NCBI GenBank assembly: GCA_003170995.1
Contig: PMXT01000021.1
Coordinates: 1-20,419 of the forward strand
Length of the DNA stretch: 20,419 nucleotides
Direction of reading: 5' to 3'
From: Actinomycetota bacterium
GTDB taxonomy: Bacteria > Actinomycetota > Thermoleophilia > Gaiellales > Gaiellaceae
The notes beneath the pieces were generated by a model. The model was not told the origin of the DNA and ran no database searches. It saw nothing but the letters and a program-made list of their open reading frames with translations. Of this stretch, positions 14,647 through 20,419 are shown piece after piece (position 1 is the stretch's first letter; every line of letters starts with the position of its first letter). A program made the translations under genes and the position numbers.

Positions 14647-15230
14647 GTGCACTAGTCCCAGGCGATTTGAATGCCGTTTTCGCCTCGCGCAATCCCAACA
14701 AGACCCGCGAGCTCGAGGAGCTGCTGCCGGGCTGGCGGGTTGAGCCGCTAACAGCCGGCACCTTCCCGCCCGAGACCGGCACGAGCTACTACGAGAACGC
14801 GCTCGCCAAGGCTCGCTTCGGCCGCTCGATCGAGAAGCGCCCGCTCTGGGTGCTGGGCGAGGACTCGGGGATTGAGGTCGCTGCGCTCGACTGGGGCCCG
14901 GGCATCTTCTCGGCTCGCTTCGGCGGCGACGATCCGGTCGGCCGGTTGCTCGCGGCGCTCTCGGGGATCGAAGGCGAAGGTCGCCGCGCCCGCTACATCT
15001 GTGAGCTGGTCGCCGTCTCCGCTCAGGGCGACGGTCTGTGTGGCACGGGGACCCTCTATGGCCGCATCGGTCACGAACCGCGCGGAAGCGAGGGCTTCGG
15101 TTACGACCCGATCTTCATTCCCGAGGACGAAGACGGCACCGTGGCCGAGCTCGGCCACGCTTGGAAGCGGCAGAACTCGCACCGCGCCAGGGCGGCGAGG
15201 GCGCTGCTCGAGGCGATTGAGGCGAGGTAG
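14643..15230 (+). CDS. rdgB: Non-canonical purine NTP pyrophosphatase (RdgB/HAM1)
   Basis: A 195-residue ITPase/XTPase-family enzyme that hydrolyses ITP, dITP and XTP to monophosphates, keeping deaminated purines out of nucleic acids. Signatures are FASRNPNKTRELEELL (13-28), TGTSYYENALAKAR (45-58), the metal-site EDSG (73-76, D74 conserved, with E replacing the common first D), and PGIFSARFGG. GSEGFGYDPIFIP and the substrate-binding KRQNSHRARA near the end complete the set. The GTG overlaps the mgtC-like stop (GTGA). An in-frame extension upstream exists but is a shadow of the mgtC-like gene. It ends 3 nt from the end of the convergent YihY-family gene with no terminator between them. Confidence 0.95.
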   Translation: MSALVPGDLNAVFASRNPNKTRELEELLPGWRVEPLTAGTFPPETGTSYYENALAKARFGRSIEKRPLWVLGEDSGIEVAALDWGPGIFSARFGGDDPVGRLLAALSGIEGEGRRARYICELVAVSAQGDGLCGTGTLYGRIGHEPRGSEGFGYDPIFIPEDEDGTVAELGHAWKRQNSHRARAARALLEAIEAR

Positions 15231-15233
15231 CTC

Positions 15234-16094
15234 TCAGGTGGCCTTCGCAGTGGGAGTCTCGCTCGTCGGCGTGGGCGCCGCCGGTGCGATCGCCTTTGCC
15301 TCGCGGCGCATTGCCACCCACCAGTTGACCTCGGCGCCGAAAACGATCACGTTCGCCATCACGTAAAGCCAAAAGAGCAGGATCACCGGCCCTCCGAGCG
15401 CCTGTAGGACGCGGAGATCGTTTGAAACGAGACGGAGGTAGACGGGCAGCACCTGGAAGGTCGTGGCGAGGATCAGAGCAGCAGCGACCGCTCCGGGCAG
15501 AACGTCGCGGAACGTCAGCCGCACGTTCGTCAGGACGTAGTAGACGGTGAAGAGGAAGAGGAGCAGCCCGGCGAACTCCACCAGCGCGGTCAAAGGGTAG
15601 GCGACGAAGCGATTGCCGAGAAAGTCGCCGGCGTAGTGGTGGAGGAAGAAGAAGCCGAGCGAGCCGGAGAGCAGCGACACGACTAGCGTGAGAAGCGAGG
15701 CAACGAGAAGCACGAGGGCTAGCGCCTTACCGCGCAGGAACGGTCTGTTCGGGCGCCCGTAGACGATGTTGAAGGCCGACTCGAGCACGCTGAAGAGCGA
15801 GAGCGAGCTCCAGATCAGAACAGCGCCGCCGATGATGCCGAGGGTGGCGGCATTGTTCTGAATCGATTTGACCGCCTTCTCGATCGATGTCACCGAGACG
15901 ACCGGGAAGATGTGTTTGAGCGCGTGCACGAGCCTGCTCGACTCGCTCTGCTGGTGCGCGAAGCCGAGCAACGAGAGCGCGAGGAAGAGCATCGGCACCA
16001 AGGAGAGCAGAGCGAAGTAGGCGATCATCGCTGCCAGATGGGTGCCACGATCGGCGAAAAACTTCTGGAACAGCTTGCGTTTGCGGATGCGCAT
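15234..16094 (-). CDS. YihY/BrkB family inner-membrane protein
   Basis: A 286-residue polytopic protein of the YihY/virulence factor BrkB family. The N-terminal basic segment and DRGTHLAAMIAYFALLSLVPMLF are typical, followed by about six transmembrane helices. A conserved WSSLSLFSVLESAFNIVY lies after the second helix and LPGAVAAALIL before the fifth. ILLFWLYVMANVIVFGAEVNW is the family's C-terminal signature. The tail after it is Ala/Pro/Thr-rich and likely disordered. It was once annotated as RNase BN, but that activity belongs to another protein, and the true role is unknown. The ATG at 16094 is the first plausible start and no strong RBS precedes it. GATACT 8 nt upstream may be a -10. Confidence 0.92.
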   Translation of the reverse strand: MRIRKRKLFQKFFADRGTHLAAMIAYFALLSLVPMLFLALSLLGFAHQQSESSRLVHALKHIFPVVSVTSIEKAVKSIQNNAATLGIIGGAVLIWSSLSLFSVLESAFNIVYGRPNRPFLRGKALALVLLVASLLTLVVSLLSGSLGFFFLHHYAGDFLGNRFVAYPLTALVEFAGLLLFLFTVYYVLTNVRLTFRDVLPGAVAAALILATTFQVLPVYLRLVSNDLRVLQALGGPVILLFWLYVMANVIVFGAEVNWWVAMRREAKAIAPAAPTPTSETPTAKAT

Positions 16095-16238
16095 CGACAG
16101 TTAGTATCCCTGCTCAGACGCGTGTCGGAGAAGTTACTGGTGCTCGGTGGGGTTGCCAACAGAGCATCGGCAACCGATCTCGACCTGGCAAGTCCGTCTT
16201 CCCGGTAGTAACTACGAGCTGCTACTTTCGGCACACGT
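16095..16238. promoter_or_regulatory. Divergent promoter region between YihY-family and Roadblock-like genes
   Basis: This 144-bp gap holds a 7-bp inverted repeat, GGTTGCC (16151-16157) and GGCAACC (16169-16175), separated by 11 nt, which could be an operator or a small hairpin. TACTTT at 16223-16228 is 10 nt before the plus-strand ATG, and GATACT on the minus strand is 8 nt before the YihY-family ATG. Neither gene has a clear Shine-Dalgarno. Confidence 0.35.
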
Positions 16239-16697
16239 ATGGACGCCGAGCAGGCACTCAGCGAGCTGACTGAGATCTCGTCCCAAATCGAGCTCGCGCT
16301 GATCTTCGACTCTCGAGCAGAGCTGGTCGGGACCACGCTCGCCGATCAACGCGTGGCGAAATCGCTGGCCTTTGGCGCCACCGCGCTCTTCGCCTGCTCC
16401 AGGCGAGTCTCCGCCGAGGAGCGCGGAGAGCCAACCCAGATCGAGCTGACCTATCCCGAAGGAAGCGTTCTCATTGTCCGTGAAGGCGATCTGTACATGC
16501 TGGCGGTCACTTCTTCCGATCCCATTACGGGGCTCGCCTTCTTCGAGCTCAGAACCTGCCTTCAGAAACTCATCGACGTCAAGCTAAAAAGGCGCAGGTT
16601 GGGAATCCCCGGGTTGCGCCTAGTAGCAGCGCCGCAGACGAAAGAGAACGAGCATGAGGCGACGGATTCGGACTACGAAAAAGATGCCGGTGACTAG
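16239..16697 (+). CDS. Roadblock/LC7-like domain protein
   Basis: A 152-residue protein whose first 110 or so residues look like a Roadblock/LC7 fold. A helix (AEQALSELTEIS) precedes strand SQIELALIFDSRAELVGTT, then a long helix (QRVAKSLAFGATALFACSRRV), and strands IELTYPEGSVLIVREGDLYMLAVTSS, ending in a helix (FFELRTCLQKLI). In bacteria such proteins regulate small GTPases or polarity systems, but no GTPase is nearby. The last 40 residues are charged (KLKRRRLGIPG, then KENEHEATDSDYEKDAGD) and likely disordered. The ATG at 16239 has a TACTTT box 10 nt upstream and no RBS. The gene overlaps the next one, a one-helix membrane protein, which could anchor it. The domain call is by pattern only. 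Confidence 0.65.
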   Translation: MDAEQALSELTEISSQIELALIFDSRAELVGTTLADQRVAKSLAFGATALFACSRRVSAEERGEPTQIELTYPEGSVLIVREGDLYMLAVTSSDPITGLAFFELRTCLQKLIDVKLKRRRLGIPGLRLVAAPQTKENEHEATDSDYEKDAGD

Positions 16698-16914
16698 GCG
16701 CAACAAGCTTCTTGCCGGTTTGATTGTCGCTGCGGGCTCGATCGCCGGCGCTTTCTATATGCGCCAGCAGCTACAGGCAGACTCGTGTGAACGAGTCAAC
16801 CTCTACTTTGCGGACGGTACGCTGTTGGAGCTCGGCCCCGAGGAAGTTGCGGCCGAGGAGCTACTCGAGCAAGGCCGCGAGCTTCTCGCCCGTGCCCGTC
16901 CGGAGAGATCGTGA
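16654..16914 (+). CDS. Small single-pass membrane protein upstream of pyrE
   Basis: An 86-residue protein with a strongly basic N-terminus (MRRRIRTTKK, TRRNK), one hydrophobic segment at about residues 18-36, then a short acidic soluble part ending in a helix (EEVAAEELLEQGRELLARARPE). It is probably anchored in the cytoplasmic membrane. I do not recognise a family. The ATG at 16654 overlaps the Roadblock-like gene by 44 nt. ATG 16684 is an alternative with a 14-nt overlap. Its TGA overlaps the pyrE GTG (GTGA), so it is translated and coupled to pyrE. NLYFADGTLLELG in the middle looks like a short beta hairpin. Pairing with the Roadblock-like protein is inferred from overlap alone. Confidence 0.65.
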   Translation: MRRRIRTTKKMPVTRRNKLLAGLIVAAGSIAGAFYMRQQLQADSCERVNLYFADGTLLELGPEEVAAEELLEQGRELLARARPERS

Positions 16915-17468
16915 ACGAGCAGGCTCTGATCGAGATGTTGGTCGAGCACGCCTACCTAGAGGGCGATTTTACTCTGCGATCGGGCCGGCGCTCTAGTTAT
17001 TACCTCGACAAGTACCGTTTCGAGACCGTGCCCGAGCTGCTCGGAGCGCTCGGTGAGAGAATCGCCATCGCAGTGGCCGAGCACGAGCCGGGTGCCGCTC
17101 GTCTCGCCGCCCCAGAGCTTGGTGCGGTCGCCCTTGCCGCCGCCGCGTCGCTCGCTTCTCAGCTGCCATTTCTGATCGTGCGCAAGCAGGCAAAGGGGTA
17201 TGGAACGCAGAACAAGCTCGAAGGTGTATACGAATCAGGGGAGTTGATCTGCTTGGTTGAGGACGTAGTGACATCGGGCGGAGCCGCTCTCGAGGCTGTC
17301 GAGGCGGTCCGGGAAGCCGGTCTCGTCTGCCGAACAGCCGTCTGCGTCGTCGACCGCGAAGAGGGCGGATCCGACGAGCTCGCGCGTCACGGAGTGCGTT
17401 TGTGGCCGCTCTTCCGCGCGAGTGATCTGCTAAAAGTGGGTAAAAGCGCCGCAAACCCGCACGGTTGA
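16911..17468 (+). CDS. pyrE: Orotate phosphoribosyltransferase
   Basis: A 185-residue type I phosphoribosyltransferase that converts orotate plus PRPP to OMP, the fifth step of UMP synthesis. The N-terminal hood has GDFTLRSGRRSSYYLDKYRFE (18-38, shown as the family's G-F-x-L-x-S-G pattern), and VRKQAKGYGT (90-99) is the catalytic flexible loop. The PRPP-binding motif is LVEDVVTSGG (115-124). The GTG start overlaps the stop of the small membrane protein gene, and no independent RBS stands out, so translation is probably coupled. The C-terminus (LFRASDLL) is normal. Its stop codon overlaps the -35 box of the HU promoter. pyrF lies two genes downstream. Confidence 0.94.
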   Translation: MNEQALIEMLVEHAYLEGDFTLRSGRRSSYYLDKYRFETVPELLGALGERIAIAVAEHEPGAARLAAPELGAVALAAAASLASQLPFLIVRKQAKGYGTQNKLEGVYESGELICLVEDVVTSGGAALEAVEAVREAGLVCRTAVCVVDREEGGSDELARHGVRLWPLFRASDLLKVGKSAANPHG

Positions 17469-17493
17469 GCGAAATGCCTGAGCCTGTTAGGGT
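17465..17493 (+). promoter_or_regulatory. Promoter of the HU gene
   Basis: TTGAGC (17465-17470) and TAGGGT (17488-17493) are separated by exactly 17 bp. This fits the TTGACR-N17-TAGRRT pattern of actinobacterial housekeeping promoters. The -35 overlaps the pyrE stop. The predicted start near 17500 gives a leader of about 30 nt with an AGGAGG RBS. Confidence 0.6.
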
Positions 17494-17517
17494 CTAGCGG
17501 TAGAAAAGCTGTCGATG

Positions 17518-17523
17518 AGGAGG
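17518..17523 (+). promoter_or_regulatory. Ribosome binding site of the HU gene
   Basis: AGGAGG lies 7 nt before the GTG at 17531. It is the strongest Shine-Dalgarno in the window, consistent with high expression of a nucleoid protein, and it fixes the start. Confidence 0.75.
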
Positions 17524-17530
17524 AGAGCAC

Positions 17531-17803
17531 GTGACGAAGCAGGAGTTCGTTGATCTGGTCGCCCAGAAGAGCGGTCTGACGAAGCGAGATGCCGGCGAGG
17601 CCGTAGACGCCGTGCTCAACGTGATCGCCGACTCTCTCAAGGCCGGCAAGGACGTGACCTTCACCGGGTTCGGGAAGTTTACGGTTGCTCACCGCGCAGC
17701 ACGAACGGGAGTCAACCCCCGAACTGGCGAGCGGTTGTCGATCGCCGCTTCCAAGGTGCCTAAGTTCACGCCCGGAAGCTCACTGAAGCAGGCGGTCCGC
17801 TAG
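17531..17803 (+). CDS. hup: HU-family DNA-binding protein
   Basis: A 90-residue nucleoid-associated protein of the HU/IHF family. It starts MTKQEFVDLVAQKSGLTKRDA, followed by the dimerisation helix, then VTFTGFGKFTVAHRAARTGVNPRTGE, the DNA-binding arm signature (GFGxF and RxGxNPxTGE), and KVPKFTPGSSLKQAV. It lacks the long Lys/Ala-rich C-terminal tail of mycobacterial HupB, so it is a short HU. It binds and bends DNA without sequence specificity, as a dimer. It has its own promoter, a strong RBS and a following hairpin, so it is a single-gene transcription unit inserted between pyrE and pyrF. Confidence 0.96.
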   Translation: MTKQEFVDLVAQKSGLTKRDAGEAVDAVLNVIADSLKAGKDVTFTGFGKFTVAHRAARTGVNPRTGERLSIAASKVPKFTPGSSLKQAVR

Positions 17804-17831
17804 GGATCGTCGACCGTAGAGACGAAGGTTT

Positions 17832-17861
17832 GAGCGAGGGCCGCGTCAGCGGCCCTCGCTC
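17832..17861 (+). terminator. Hairpin terminator after the HU gene
   Basis: A perfect 13-bp stem, GAGCGAGGGCCGC and GCGGCCCTCGCTC, with a 4-nt GTCA loop begins 28 nt after the HU stop. It is very stable but has no T-tract. It separates the HU transcript from the pyrF promoter. Confidence 0.65.
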
Positions 17862-17899
17862 GTAGGCGAGCCAGGCGACCAATAGTCTGGTCCCGGCGC

Positions 17900-17905
17900 T
17901 AGCCT
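17900..17905 (+). promoter_or_regulatory. Candidate -10 box for pyrF
   Basis: TAGCCT lies 8 nt before the pyrF ATG, after the HU terminator. The ATG has no Shine-Dalgarno at normal spacing, so a leaderless or near-leaderless transcript is plausible. No clear -35 is visible. Confidence 0.4.
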
Positions 17906-17913
17906 AGGCGGGT

Positions 17914-18852
17914 ATGAATGAGATGGTCGAGAACGACACCGCTGGTCAGTCGGAGCCACAGACCTTTGCCGATCGGCTGGTCGAGGCGGTCGAGCGCAAG
18001 CGAAGTCAGCTCGTAGTAGGGCTCGACCCGCGGCTGGAATTGCTTCCGCTCGAGTTGAGAGGCGAAGCCCAGCACAGTCCCGAGGGTGTCGCCGAGGCTT
18101 TCTCACGCTTTTGCCGCGGGATCATCGACGCGGTTGCTCCGTATGCCGTCTGCGTGAAACCTCAACTTGCCTTCTTTGAGCTGTATGGCTCGGCGGGGCT
18201 GCGCGCGCTGGAGGAGATCAGTGACCACGCTCGCGACGCCGGTTTGCTCGTGCTTGCGGATGCCAAGCGCGGCGACATCGGCTCGACGGCTAGGGCTTAT
18301 GCCGGCGCCTACCTCGAGCCGCGTGGGGTGCGCCCGCCACTGGCCGATGCGTTGACGGTTAACCCATACTTGGGCCGTGATTCGCTCGAGCCATTCCTGC
18401 TTGCCTGCCAGCGCCACGGTGGCGGAGTATTCGTCCTACTCAAGACCTCCAATCCGGGCAGCGCCGACTTACAGGACCTGACTTTGTCGGACGGCCGCCC
18501 GCTCTGGCACCAACTCGCGTTGCTCCTTCAGGAGCCGGCCGAGACGCTCGTCGGCTCGAGCGGCATCTCGAGCCTCGGCGTGGTCGTCGGAGCGACCTAT
18601 CCGCGCGCGATCGGCGAGGCGAGGAGGTTGCTTCCGCGCTCGATCATCCTGCTGCCGGGTGTCGGGGCGCAGGGTGCGACCCCGGCGGATGTGGCACGCG
18701 CTTTCACTAGTGGCCCGGCGAGCGCGCTCGTGAACGTCTCTCGTTCGGTCATCTTCGCCTACCGGGCCGAGGAAGGTCTCGACTGGCGGGACGCCGCTGG
18801 AACCGAGGCTGCTCGTCTGCGCGACGAGATCTGGGCGGTCTCGGGCTGGTAA
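17914..18852 (+). CDS. pyrF: Orotidine 5'-phosphate decarboxylase, type 2
   Basis: A 312-residue OMP decarboxylase of the long subfamily 2 found in mycobacteria and other bacteria. It converts OMP to UMP, the final step of de novo pyrimidine synthesis. LVVGLDP (33-39) opens the TIM barrel, CVKPQLAFFELYG (80-92) carries K82, and the catalytic DAKRGD is at 116-121 (D116, K118, D121). LTVNPYLG, the SSGISSLGVVVGATYP region and LLPGVGAQG with the phosphate-binding loop follow. All key residues are present. The first 17 residues are polar and not conserved, and M4 is a possible alternative start. It is followed 13 nt later by the LysM gene on the same transcript. Confidence 0.95.
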   Translation: MNEMVENDTAGQSEPQTFADRLVEAVERKRSQLVVGLDPRLELLPLELRGEAQHSPEGVAEAFSRFCRGIIDAVAPYAVCVKPQLAFFELYGSAGLRALEEISDHARDAGLLVLADAKRGDIGSTARAYAGAYLEPRGVRPPLADALTVNPYLGRDSLEPFLLACQRHGGGVFVLLKTSNPGSADLQDLTLSDGRPLWHQLALLLQEPAETLVGSSGISSLGVVVGATYPRAIGEARRLLPRSIILLPGVGAQGATPADVARAFTSGPASALVNVSRSVIFAYRAEEGLDWRDAAGTEAARLRDEIWAVSGW

Positions 18853-18865
18853 AAAGGAACAAGTC

Positions 18866-19213
18866 ATGCGCCGAGACCACCGCCGCCCTCTCGTGCACTA
18901 CGGAGCCCCAGTCCTCTTCCTGCTTGCCGTAACGATTGTCGTTCTCATCCTTCGTGGCGGCATTTCGGGCGGGAATCAATCCTCCGCCACGACCTCGAGC
19001 TCGAGCAAGGTCACGACCACTTCCAGCTCGACCTCGCAGCAGCATACGAAGATTCGTTCCTACACCATTCGTTCTGGCGATACGTTCGGCGCCATTGCCA
19101 TACGCTTCGGCGTCAGCGTGGACGACATCGTTGCTCTGAACCTCGGCGTAGAGCCGACCACGCTCCACGTCGGGCAGAAGATCGAAGTCGGGAAAGCGCC
19201 GGTCGCCAAGTGA
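18866..19213 (+). CDS. Membrane-anchored LysM domain protein
   Basis: A 115-residue protein with a basic N-terminus, one transmembrane segment at about 13-29, a Ser/Thr-rich linker at 38-57, and a single LysM domain from Y66 to V108 (YTIRSGDTFGAIAIRFGVS, then LHVGQKIEV). LysM binds N-acetylglucosamine-containing glycans such as peptidoglycan, so this is probably a type II membrane protein facing the cell wall. There is no catalytic domain. AAGGA at 18854-18858 lies 7 nt before the ATG. Its TGA overlaps the GTG of the D,D-carboxypeptidase gene (GTGA), which suggests that the two wall proteins are made together, perhaps with LysM helping to position the enzyme. Confidence 0.9.
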   Translation: MRRDHRRPLVHYGAPVLFLLAVTIVVLILRGGISGGNQSSATTSSSSKVTTTSSSTSQQHTKIRSYTIRSGDTFGAIAIRFGVSVDDIVALNLGVEPTTLHVGQKIEVGKAPVAK

Positions 19214-20364
19214 GACGCACAGGAATAGCGCTTGCGCTGCTTGCGCTGGCGCTCCTCGTTTTGGCATGTTCTATGGCGCGACCTGCGCCGGCCGTCGGCT
19301 CCGAGTTGCCTGCGCCCAGGGTCGATGCTCGAGCCTATCTGGTGACGAACGCGGTCAGCGGTGACGTGCTGGTCGGCAAGAACGCGAACGCTCGCCTGCC
19401 CATCGCGAGCCTGACGAAGCTGATGACCGTTGACGTCGCGCTGCAGCACCTGAGTCTCGGTCAATATGTCACCGTCTCGGCTAAGGCGGCGGAGGTCGGA
19501 GAGGAGAGCGCCGGCCTCAAAGCCGGCGAGCGAATCCAGGTTGACGACCTAGTCCGCGCCGCTCTGATTCAGAGCGCGAACGATGCCGCTGACGCTCTCG
19601 CGGACGCCGCTTCGGGCGGAGATCGAGCGCTCTTCGTGAGCTGGATGAACAAGGTAGCGCGCGAGATCGGTCTCACGCGAACTCACTTCGTGCGCCCCGA
19701 TGGTCTGGACGTTCGGGGGCACTACTCGAGCGCCCGCGATCTCACTCGCTTGGCTCAGTGGGCCATGGATCTACCGATAGTGCGTCAAGACGTGCGCCTA
19801 CGCACAAGCACCATCTCCGGCGGTCGCCGCCTCACGACGTGGAATGACCTGCTCGGTGTGTTCCCCGGAGTCGTCGGCGTCAAGACCGGGCACACCGACG
19901 ATGCAGGCTGGTGCCAGGTCGCCCTGCTCGTCCGTGGTGGACTCCAGATCTACGTCACCGTTCTCGGCTCGCCTAGCCGCTCGCAGCGGAACCACGATCT
20001 GGCGGCACTGCTTCGCTTCGCGCTCTCGCGCTACGAGCTCGTCGAGGTCGTCTCGGCTCGTGATCCGCTGTCGAAGGTGGCGACCGAGTACGGCGGTCCA
20101 GCCGTGCCTGTCGCGGCCTTGAGCTCGCTTAGGTTGCCGGTCCGCGTCGATCGTCCACTGGTTGAGAAGCTCGTCCTGCCGCGTACTCTCCCGCTCCCGG
20201 TCAGGCAAGGCCAAGGCGTAGGCGAGGTACGTGTCTACTCGAACGGGAGACTGCTCGGTAGGCGGAAATTGATCGCAATGCGCTCTGTCGGCAAGCAGAG
20301 CCTGCTGGACAAGGTCGGTTGGTATGGAAGCCAGACCGTCCACAATCTGTTCGGCTGGATTTAG
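19210..20364 (+). CDS. Serine-type D-Ala-D-Ala carboxypeptidase (PBP5-like, S11)
   Basis: A 384-residue penicillin-binding protein of the S11 D,D-carboxypeptidase family, which removes the terminal D-Ala from muropeptides outside the membrane. The signal peptide covers about residues 1-25, and a VLAC at 17-20 could be a weak lipobox, so it may be a lipoprotein. Catalytic motifs are S67-L-T-K70 (SxxK), S122-A-N124 (SxN) and K225-T-G227. FVRPDGLDVRGHYSSARDL and GVFPGVVGVKTGHTDDAGWC are typical blocks. After about residue 265 comes a PBP5-like beta-rich C-terminal domain, ending VHNLFGWI. The GTG overlaps the LysM stop. The catalytic set is complete. Confidence 0.95.
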   Translation: MRRTGIALALLALALLVLACSMARPAPAVGSELPAPRVDARAYLVTNAVSGDVLVGKNANARLPIASLTKLMTVDVALQHLSLGQYVTVSAKAAEVGEESAGLKAGERIQVDDLVRAALIQSANDAADALADAASGGDRALFVSWMNKVAREIGLTRTHFVRPDGLDVRGHYSSARDLTRLAQWAMDLPIVRQDVRLRTSTISGGRRLTTWNDLLGVFPGVVGVKTGHTDDAGWCQVALLVRGGLQIYVTVLGSPSRSQRNHDLAALLRFALSRYELVEVVSARDPLSKVATEYGGPAVPVAALSSLRLPVRVDRPLVEKLVLPRTLPLPVRQGQGVGEVRVYSNGRLLGRRKLIAMRSVGKQSLLDKVGWYGSQTVHNLFGWI

Positions 20365-20389
20365 AGCCAATTTCGATAGGCCTGCACGC

Positions 20390-20409
20390 CCGCGGAGGCC
20401 GATCCGCGG
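20390..20409. other. GC-rich hairpin at the right edge
   Basis: A 7-bp stem, CCGCGGA (20390-20396) and TCCGCGG (20403-20409), with a 6-nt loop lies 25 nt after the carboxypeptidase stop. It may be its terminator. A TAGGCC nearby (20377-20382) could also be a promoter element of a gene beyond the window. Confidence 0.35.
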
Positions 20410-20419
20410 CGCCAGCACC

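Overview
The window is about 20.4 kb of GC-rich bacterial chromosome, roughly mid-60s % GC by sampling lines. It is densely coded on both strands with frequent GTG and TTG starts. The gene content suggests a high-GC actinobacterium: murI-rph-rdgB order, a long type-2 PyrF, TAGNNT-like -10 boxes and probable leaderless starts. A deep-branching group such as Thermoleophilia is possible, but that placement is an inference and no rRNA or marker phylogeny is available here. I see no transposase, integrase, CRISPR array, phage gene or convincing RNA gene.

Layout. (1) 205-2457, minus strand: a coupled four-gene operon of a small unknown protein, a FabL-type enoyl-ACP reductase, a SAM methyltransferase and an NAD(P)H-dependent FMN reductase. 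(2) 2545-6387, plus strand: a 52-residue two-helix membrane protein, LemA and an HtpX-like M48 protease overlapping by ATGA, a cation diffusion facilitator with three tandem cytoplasmic modules, and an MtnX/SerB-like HAD phosphatase, closed by a strong hairpin. (3) 6446-6886, minus strand: a low-GC secreted coiled-coil protein. (4) 7028-8671: an alpha/beta hydrolase and a DUF72 protein, convergent, with coding 3' ends overlapping by 72 bp. (5) 8970-12333: a surface-glycan group of a GT2 polyprenyl-phosphate sugar synthase, a polytopic GT-C-like protein and an LPG-synthase-TM (UPF0104) protein. (6) 12638-16094: murI-rph-mgtC-like-rdgB, translationally coupled, facing a YihY/BrkB-family membrane protein. 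(7) 16239-20364, plus strand: a Roadblock/LC7-like protein, a one-helix membrane protein, pyrE, HU, pyrF, a membrane-anchored LysM protein and a D,D-carboxypeptidase.

How the genes work together. PyrE and PyrF catalyse the last two steps of UMP synthesis. MurI supplies D-glutamate for peptidoglycan, and the LysM protein and carboxypeptidase act on peptidoglycan outside the membrane. Rph and RdgB handle tRNA 3' maturation and nucleotide-pool cleansing. The GT2, GT-C and flippase-like proteins plausibly build or transfer a lipid-linked sugar.

Most of the window is ordinary housekeeping. The features most worth a second look are the recurrent -10-like hexamers 6-10 nt before SD-less starts, the FabL-type YX6K active site, the triplicated CDF tail, the low-GC secreted coiled-coil protein, the Roadblock plus one-helix pair ahead of pyrE, and the 72-bp antisense coding overlap. 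I did not find a clearly undescribed system.
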